A stretch of 9,500 nt of DNA from Oscillospiraceae bacterium (lineage in GTDB: Bacteria > Bacillota > Clostridia > Oscillospirales > Ruminococcaceae): positions 1-9,500 of the forward strand of contig DLVP01000121.1 of the NCBI GenBank assembly GCA_003445125.1. Reading direction: 5' to 3'. The notes under the pieces are model-generated. The model saw nothing but the letters and a program-made list of their open reading frames with translations. It was not told the DNA's origin and ran no database searches. The position numbers were made by a program, and so were the translations under genes. This document shows positions 5,537 through 9,500 of the stretch, one piece after another; within the stretch, counting starts at the first letter, position 1, and every line of letters begins with the position of its first letter.

Positions 5537-6910
5537 ATGGAAAAAAATATTTTTGAATCCGTTCAGGAAAATGTAAACACCTGCTCGTCACCGTCTGATC
5601 TCAAAATCACCGACATTCGTTTTTGTGATATTGACGGTGCGCCAAAGCGCTGCACGCTGTTGAAAATTTACACCAACCAAGGCATCGTCGGTTACGGCGA
5701 GGTCCGCGACGCTTCCAGCAAAACCTATGCGCTGATGCTGAAAAGCCGTTTGATCGGTGAAAATCCCTGTAATGTTGACCGTCTTTTCCGCAAGATCAAG
5801 CAATTCGGCGGTCCGTCCCGTCAGGGCGGCGGTGTCAGCGGCATTGAAATTGCCCTGTGGGACATCGTCGGAAAAGCCTATGGCGTTCCGCTTTACCAAC
5901 TGCTCGGCGGAAAATTCCGTGACGAAGTCCGTGTCTACTGCGACACCGACGTGGATGGAAAGCACACCGGAACCGACATGGGACACGCACTGAAAAAGCG
6001 CATGGACATGGGATTCACATTTCTTAAAATGGATCTCGGAATCGGACTTCTTCTCGACGAACCCGGCACAATCAACGCTCCTCTCGGCTTTATCGATCAG
6101 ATGAAAACCTATGCGCCGCACATTCTCAACGTGCAGGGCGGGTCGGTGACCGCCGACATGGTTAAGCAGCAGAAAAGCTATGACATTGTGACCACCGCCC
6201 ACCCGTTCACAGGTATTCATCTGACGGAAAAAGGCTTGGATTATCTGGAAAATTACGTCCGCGAAGTGCGCAGCGTGATCGGCTATGAAGTGCCTCTTGC
6301 CATCGATCATTTCGGTCACATCTGCGTGGAGGACTGCATTCGTTTTGCACGCCGCATGGAAAAATACAATCTCGCATGGATGGAAGATATGGTGCCTTGG
6401 ATGTACACCGATCAGTACGTGCGGTTGAAGAATTCCACTACTATTCCGGTCTGCACCGGCGAGGACATTTATCTCAAGGAAGGCTTTGAAACACTGATTA
6501 AAGCCGGCGGCGTTTCGATCATTCATCCGGACATTCTCACCTGCGGCGGCGCGCTGGAGTTGAAGAAAATTGCGGATATCGCTGACGAACACGGCGTGGC
6601 TGTGGCGGTTCACATGGCGGAAAGTCCGATTGCCTGCATGGCTGCCGTACACACTGCCGCCGCGATGCACAACGTACTTGCCGTGGAGTTCCATTCGATC
6701 GACGTACCGTGGTGGACAGACATGGTCAAGGGGCTTCCCCAGCCGCTCATTCAGCACGGATTTATCCAAGTTCCCGAAAAGCCGGGACTCGGTATTGAAG
6801 AATTGAACGAGGAATTGCTGGCACAGCACGTCAATCCCGGTATCCCCGGAATGTGGGAACCCACCGACGAATACAACTGCGAATTTTCCAATGACCGCAT
6901 CTGGAGCTGA
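5537..6910 (+). CDS. Mandelate racemase/muconate lactonizing-type enolase-superfamily enzyme, likely sugar-acid dehydratase
   Basis: The 457-residue product has the N-terminal capping domain (about 20-135) and a TIM barrel. Metal ligands are D257 (IDHFGH), E283 (WMEDMVPW) and E309 (TGEDI), each 26 apart as in mandelate racemase (D195, E221, E247). D332 (HPDI) and H359 (VHMAESP) keep the spacing of the racemase D270-H297 dyad, so a His general base is expected, and E384 (VEFHS) fits the eighth-strand Glu. K164-M-D166 stands where mandelate racemase has K-x-K, so the second Lys base is replaced by Asp, which argues against a 1,1-racemase and for dehydration of an aldonic or uronic-type acid. 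The segment between K164 and D257 is about 60 residues longer than in mandelate racemase. AGGAGGG precedes the ATG. It is the first gene of the operon; the exact substrate is unknown. Confidence 0.85.
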   Translation: MEKNIFESVQENVNTCSSPSDLKITDIRFCDIDGAPKRCTLLKIYTNQGIVGYGEVRDASSKTYALMLKSRLIGENPCNVDRLFRKIKQFGGPSRQGGGVSGIEIALWDIVGKAYGVPLYQLLGGKFRDEVRVYCDTDVDGKHTGTDMGHALKKRMDMGFTFLKMDLGIGLLLDEPGTINAPLGFIDQMKTYAPHILNVQGGSVTADMVKQQKSYDIVTTAHPFTGIHLTEKGLDYLENYVREVRSVIGYEVPLAIDHFGHICVEDCIRFARRMEKYNLAWMEDMVPWMYTDQYVRLKNSTTIPVCTGEDIYLKEGFETLIKAGGVSIIHPDILTCGGALELKKIADIADEHGVAVAVHMAESPIACMAAVHTAAAMHNVLAVEFHSIDVPWWTDMVKGLPQPLIQHGFIQVPEKPGLGIEELNEELLAQHVNPGIPGMWEPTDEYNCEFSNDRIWS

Positions 6911-6924
6911 AGGGAGAGCATCAT

Positions 6925-8265
6925 ATGGAATTTTCAGCCGTAGACCGCAATGCCGTACTCTCGCGCATGAACGACCAGCGCGAAATGATGGAGGACAAAA
7001 TTCGGCTGGGTATCGAAGCCAACCGCAAAGGATTTGCAAAACTGAAATTCATGGATCGTGACGGAAAGCCGCTGTCGAACGTAAAAGTATCGATCAAACA
7101 AAAAAATCATGCGTTCAAATTCGGATGCAATTTCTTCAAATACCAATGCTTTGCCACCGAGGAAGAAAATACGCTGTACGAGGAGCGTTTCAAAAAACTC
7201 TTTAATTTGGCGGTCATTCCGTTTTATTGGAAAGACTTTGAACCCGCAAACGGACAAATGCGGTTTGAAAAAGACAGTGTGTTCATCGACCGCCGTCCAC
7301 CGTCGGAGCTTTGTCTGGAATTTTGCCGCGAAAACGGCATAGAGCCCAAAGGACATCCTCTTTTCTGGGGCACGCATATGCCGGAATGGCTTCCGAAGGA
7401 CTGGGAACAGGTGAAGCACTATCTGATCCGACGGCTCAAAGCCATCGGCGAACGCTATGACGGCGTGATTAAGAGTTTTGACTGCGTCAACGAAGTCACC
7501 TCCCTGCCCGTACTGACGTCGGAAGTGGATATGCACTCTTCCCACTACCGCAATCTTGTACCGATGCCCGGGAGCTACACCGAAGAGGTTTTCAAATTAG
7601 CAGAGCGCTATTTTGCGGAAAGTCATCTGATCCTCAACGAAACCGGAGGCGCATGGGCCTGCCCGACACCGAGCGGAAAAGCCGCCTTTCATCTATTGAT
7701 CGACAGTCTGCTTCGCAAAGGCTGCCGCATTGACGAAATCGGGCTGCAATACCATATCTTCACCGATGCCGACGGCATGAAAGCTATGGCAAACACGCTG
7801 TTCAACCCGCATCAGCTGCACAGCGTCATGGACGCCTACGGCGAATTCGGAAAACCGCTGTCCGTATCGGAGCTGACCATCAACGGCTACGATGAAGCGG
7901 TTCAGGAAGAATTAGTCTACAACCTCTATCGCATCTGGTTCAGTCATCCCGCCGTTTCTTCCATTGTTTACTGGAACCTCGGCGAAAACTGCGCCATCGA
8001 AAGCGGCAACGGATGGAGCGAAAAGAAATACAAGGGCGGATTGATCCGCGATGATTTTTCCGAACGTCCTTCCTACCGCGTACTTGACCGCCTGATCAAC
8101 AAAGAATGGCACACGGAAATTGAAAGGGAAGCAGTGGAAGGCTCTTTGTGGTTCAAGGGCTTCTACGGCGATTATGAAATCAAGGCTTCCTGCAACGGAC
8201 ACGAAATCGTCCGCGACATTCGCCTGGTCAAAGGCGGATTCGACGAATTTTCCGTGATTATCTGA
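6925..8265 (+). CDS. GH10-like glycosidase (endo-1,4-beta-xylanase family), cytoplasmic
   Basis: The 446-residue product begins with a short beta domain (about 37-70; GFAKLKFMDRDGKPLSNVKV, then FKFGCNFF) found ahead of many GH10-type barrels. In the barrel, WKDFEP (102-107), KGHPLFWGTHMPEW (142-155), the acid/base motif FDCVNE (E190) and the nucleophile motif SVSELTI (E316) are in GH10 order. The usual GHxLxWH is altered to GHPLFWG, so the subsite contacts differ from classical xylanases. YWNLGE (349-354), GGLIRDDFSERPSYRVL and a C-terminal beta segment complete it. There is no signal peptide, which is atypical for polymer-degrading xylanases and suggests a short imported oligosaccharide or glycoside. 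The start ATG has AAGGGAG upstream, 14 bases after the previous stop, so the genes are co-translated from one mRNA. Family assignment is good; activity on xylan is not established. Confidence 0.8.
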   Translation: MEFSAVDRNAVLSRMNDQREMMEDKIRLGIEANRKGFAKLKFMDRDGKPLSNVKVSIKQKNHAFKFGCNFFKYQCFATEEENTLYEERFKKLFNLAVIPFYWKDFEPANGQMRFEKDSVFIDRRPPSELCLEFCRENGIEPKGHPLFWGTHMPEWLPKDWEQVKHYLIRRLKAIGERYDGVIKSFDCVNEVTSLPVLTSEVDMHSSHYRNLVPMPGSYTEEVFKLAERYFAESHLILNETGGAWACPTPSGKAAFHLLIDSLLRKGCRIDEIGLQYHIFTDADGMKAMANTLFNPHQLHSVMDAYGEFGKPLSVSELTINGYDEAVQEELVYNLYRIWFSHPAVSSIVYWNLGENCAIESGNGWSEKKYKGGLIRDDFSERPSYRVLDRLINKEWHTEIEREAVEGSLWFKGFYGDYEIKASCNGHEIVRDIRLVKGGFDEFSVII

Positions 8266-8277
8266 GGAGGAAGCATC

Positions 8278-9009
8278 ATGTTTGATTTAACCGGAAAAAC
8301 CGCGTTGGTCACCGGTTCATCGCAGGGCATCGGCGCGGGAATCGCCAAGTGCCTTGCCGAACACGGCGCACACGTTTTTGTCCACGGTTCCCGCAACCTG
8401 CAAAAGGTGCAAGCGGCAGCGAAAAGCATCGGGAAAAATGTTTCCTGTGTCGTCGGCGATCTGACGCAGGACGGCTGCGCGGAAAAGCTCTATGCACAGA
8501 CGGGAGACATTGACATTTTGGTTCTCAATGCCAGTATGCAATTCCGCCACGCATGGAATCAGATCACCTCCGAAGAATTTGACACTCAGGTTCGCATCAA
8601 CCTCAAAAGCGCTATGGAGCTGATTCAGATTTATGAGCCGTCCATGGAGAAAAAGCACTGGGGGCGGATTGTCACGGTCGGCAGTGTGCAGCAGTACAAG
8701 CCACACAAAGACATGATGATCTACGCCGCCACCAAAGCCGCGCAGATGAACATGGTGCAAAACCTTGCCAAACAGCTGGCGCCTCTCGGCATCACCGTCA
8801 ACAACATGGCGCCCGGTGTGATCGACACCCCGCGCAACGCCGACGCACTTGCCGATCCGGTATATCATCAGAAGGTCATGGAAGGCATTCCCGTGGGATT
8901 TGCGGGTACTCCCGCCGACTGTGCCGCCCCCGTACTGCTGCTTTGTTCCGAAGAAGGACGCTACATCAACGGAATCGATCTGGTGGTTGACGGCGGAATG
9001 CATCTTTAA
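8278..9009 (+). CDS. Classical short-chain dehydrogenase/reductase (SDR)
   Basis: The 243-residue protein is of usual classical SDR length and single-domain Rossmann fold. The coenzyme motif TGSSQGIG sits at 12-19. HGSRN (36-40), with Arg after the second strand, hints at NADP(H), D61 contacts the adenine, and LNASM (83-87) replaces the common NNAG. The catalytic tetrad is N108, S136, Y149 and K153 (YAATK); APGVIDTP (178-185) and the end VVDGGMHL are typical. It oxidises or reduces a hydroxyl/carbonyl pair, here probably of a sugar or sugar-derived acid, in the cytosol. GAGGAGG lies just upstream of the ATG, only 12 bases after the stop of the GH10-like gene, so it is the last gene of the operon. 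No terminator follows it before the riboflavin promoter at 9012. Substrate and direction cannot be read from the sequence. Confidence 0.92.
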   Translation: MFDLTGKTALVTGSSQGIGAGIAKCLAEHGAHVFVHGSRNLQKVQAAAKSIGKNVSCVVGDLTQDGCAEKLYAQTGDIDILVLNASMQFRHAWNQITSEEFDTQVRINLKSAMELIQIYEPSMEKKHWGRIVTVGSVQQYKPHKDMMIYAATKAAQMNMVQNLAKQLAPLGITVNNMAPGVIDTPRNADALADPVYHQKVMEGIPVGFAGTPADCAAPVLLLCSEEGRYINGIDLVVDGGMHL

Positions 9010-9011
9010 TC

Positions 9012-9039
9012 TTGACTTTTTGAGGAAAGCGAGTATAAT
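9012..9039 (+). promoter_or_regulatory. Sigma-A promoter for the riboswitch-ribU unit
   Basis: TTGACT (9012-9017) and TATAAT (9034-9039) have a 16-base spacer. Transcription would start near 9046, at the first stem of the FMN aptamer. The -35 box begins three bases after the SDR stop codon. Confidence 0.8.
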
Positions 9040-9043
9040 AGAA

Positions 9044-9159
9044 TTGTTTCAGGGCGAGGTGCAATTCCTCACCGGCAGTGACAGTCTGCGAATCCCCTTT
9101 TCGGGGACTGATTCGGTGAAATTCCGAAACCGACGGTACAGTCCGGATGAAAGAAACAA
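9044..9159 (+). ncRNA. FMN riboswitch (RFN element)
   Basis: The aptamer shows the conserved landmarks in order: AGGGCGAGGTGCAATTCCTC, ACCGGCAGTGA, AGTCTGCGA, a hairpin CCCC-TTTT-GGGG-type arm, GGTGAAATTCCGAAACCGAC, GGTACAGTCCGGATGAAAGA. Stem P1 is formed by TTGTTTC (9044-9050) and GAAACAA (9153-9159). The common GGCGG/CCGC pairing is replaced by GGCAG/CTGC, a compensatory change that keeps the helix. With FMN bound, the downstream terminator should form and transcription stop, which limits riboflavin uptake when FMN is plentiful. Confidence 0.97.
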
Positions 9160-9175
9160 CGGGTTTTGTGCGTTT

Positions 9176-9209
9176 GTCCCCCTGAATTTCAGGGGGACTT
9201 TTGTTTTTT
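9176..9209 (+). terminator. Riboswitch expression-platform terminator
   Basis: A 10-bp perfect stem (GTCCCCCTGA, 3-base loop ATT, TCAGGGGGAC; 9176-9198) is followed by TTTTGTTTTTT. It lies 16 bases after the aptamer and before the ribU ribosome binding site, as expected for FMN-controlled transcription attenuation. It may also catch transcripts that run on from the upstream SDR gene. Confidence 0.92.
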
Positions 9210-9225
9210 GAAAGGAGCTTTTCTT

Positions 9226-9500
9226 ATGGACAACACCAAAAAAATCCGACGGATGGCAAAGCTTTCCATGTTGTGTGCGCTTTCTGTCATTCTGGTCTAT
9301 TTTGTTCACTTTCCTCTCTTCCCTGCGGTGGCGTTTCTGGAATATGACCCTGCCGACATCTCCGTTTTGATCGGAACCTTTGCTTTCGGTCCCTGGGCGG
9401 GGATCGCGCTCACGCTTGCGGTTTCCCTGGTGCAGGGGCTGACCGTCAGCGCACAAAGCGGCTGGTACGGCATCATCATGCACGTGATTTCCACCGGGGT
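9226..9500 (+). CDS. ribU: Riboflavin ECF transporter S component RibU (N-terminal part, runs off right edge)
   Basis: The ATG at 9226 has AAGGAG nine bases upstream, and 91 codons remain open to the window edge, so roughly half of a usual ~190-residue S component is visible. After a basic N-terminus (KKIRRMAK), helix 1 covers about residues 13-32 (MLCALSVILVYFVHFPLFPA). The segment FLEYDPADISVLIGTFAFGP is characteristic of RibU-type substrate-binding components; a helix at about 58-72 and SAQSGWYGIIMHVIS follow. It sits in the membrane, binds riboflavin and works with the shared EcfT-EcfAA' module, which is not in this window. Expression is controlled by the FMN riboswitch directly upstream, which independently supports the vitamin assignment. 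It is unrelated in function to the sugar locus to its left. Confidence 0.93.
   Translation, partial: MDNTKKIRRMAKLSMLCALSVILVYFVHFPLFPAVAFLEYDPADISVLIGTFAFGPWAGIALTLAVSLVQGLTVSAQSGWYGIIMHVISTG

Noticed and set aside
5588..7039. 483-codon open frame on the minus strand
   Set aside because: Antisense shadow of the enolase-superfamily gene, crossing into the next gene, with no start signal or recognisable motif.
8317..9003. 228-codon open frame on the minus strand
   Set aside because: Antisense to the SDR gene, whose TGxxxGxG and YxxxK motifs show the true strand.
5537..9009. Firm assignment as the L-rhamnose dehydrogenase/L-rhamnonate dehydratase pathway
   Set aside because: Attractive next to a rhamnosidase, but the K-x-D motif and long insertion do not identify a rhamnonate dehydratase, no lactonase or aldolase gene is present, and the GH10-like gene does not fit rhamnose alone.
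9049..9483. 144-codon open frame on the minus strand
   Set aside because: It would run across the FMN riboswitch, its terminator and ribU, all of which are well supported on the plus strand.
1..9500. CRISPR arrays, tRNA or rRNA genes, complete insertion sequences
   Set aside because: No regularly spaced repeats, cloverleaf-like sequences, rRNA stretches or transposase genes were seen on either strand.

Overview
The window looks like chromosomal DNA from a low-to-mid GC Firmicute, most likely a gut-type Clostridium or Oscillospiraceae relative. The grounds are near-consensus sigma-A promoters (TTGACA/TATAAT, 16-17 bp spacers), strong GGAGG-type ribosome binding sites, Rho-independent terminators, cupin-AraC regulators, and an FMN riboswitch in front of a RibU-type riboflavin transporter. 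No species can be named from the sequence alone.

Left part (1-1366): an AT-rich end with the start of a leftward gene for a small membrane-anchored protein, preceded by a perfect TTGACA-17-TATAAT promoter and a leader of about 320 nt. An abrupt junction near 758 follows. It starts in mid-gene with the last ~85 codons of an AAA/ABC-type ATPase, a pseudogene that keeps Walker B but has lost Walker A. A short gene with its own promoter and terminator then encodes a 73-residue Cys-motif protein with a basic Lys/Ala tail.

Centre (1365-9009): a carbohydrate-utilisation locus built around two AraC-family regulators. Leftward are an AraC regulator (4542-5420), then a promoter with a GH78-like alpha-L-rhamnosidase gene (2332-4434), and directly behind it a second AraC regulator (1365-2318). 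Rightward, from an intergenic region where two antiparallel promoters overlap at their -10 boxes, runs a tight three-gene operon: a mandelate racemase/muconate lactonizing-type enolase-superfamily enzyme (5537-6910), a GH10-like glycosidase without signal peptide (6925-8265), and a classical short-chain dehydrogenase (8278-9009). All the enzymes appear cytoplasmic. My inference is that an imported rhamnose- and/or xylose-containing oligosaccharide or glycoside is cut inside the cell and at least one released sugar or sugar acid is processed oxidatively (SDR) and by dehydration (enolase superfamily). The substrate is unknown and no transporter for it lies in the window.

Right end (9010-9500): a separate promoter, a complete FMN riboswitch with transcription terminator, and the start of a riboflavin ECF transporter gene (ribU). 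The promoter begins three bases after the SDR stop codon, and I see no terminator closing the sugar operon, so the riboswitch terminator may serve both units.
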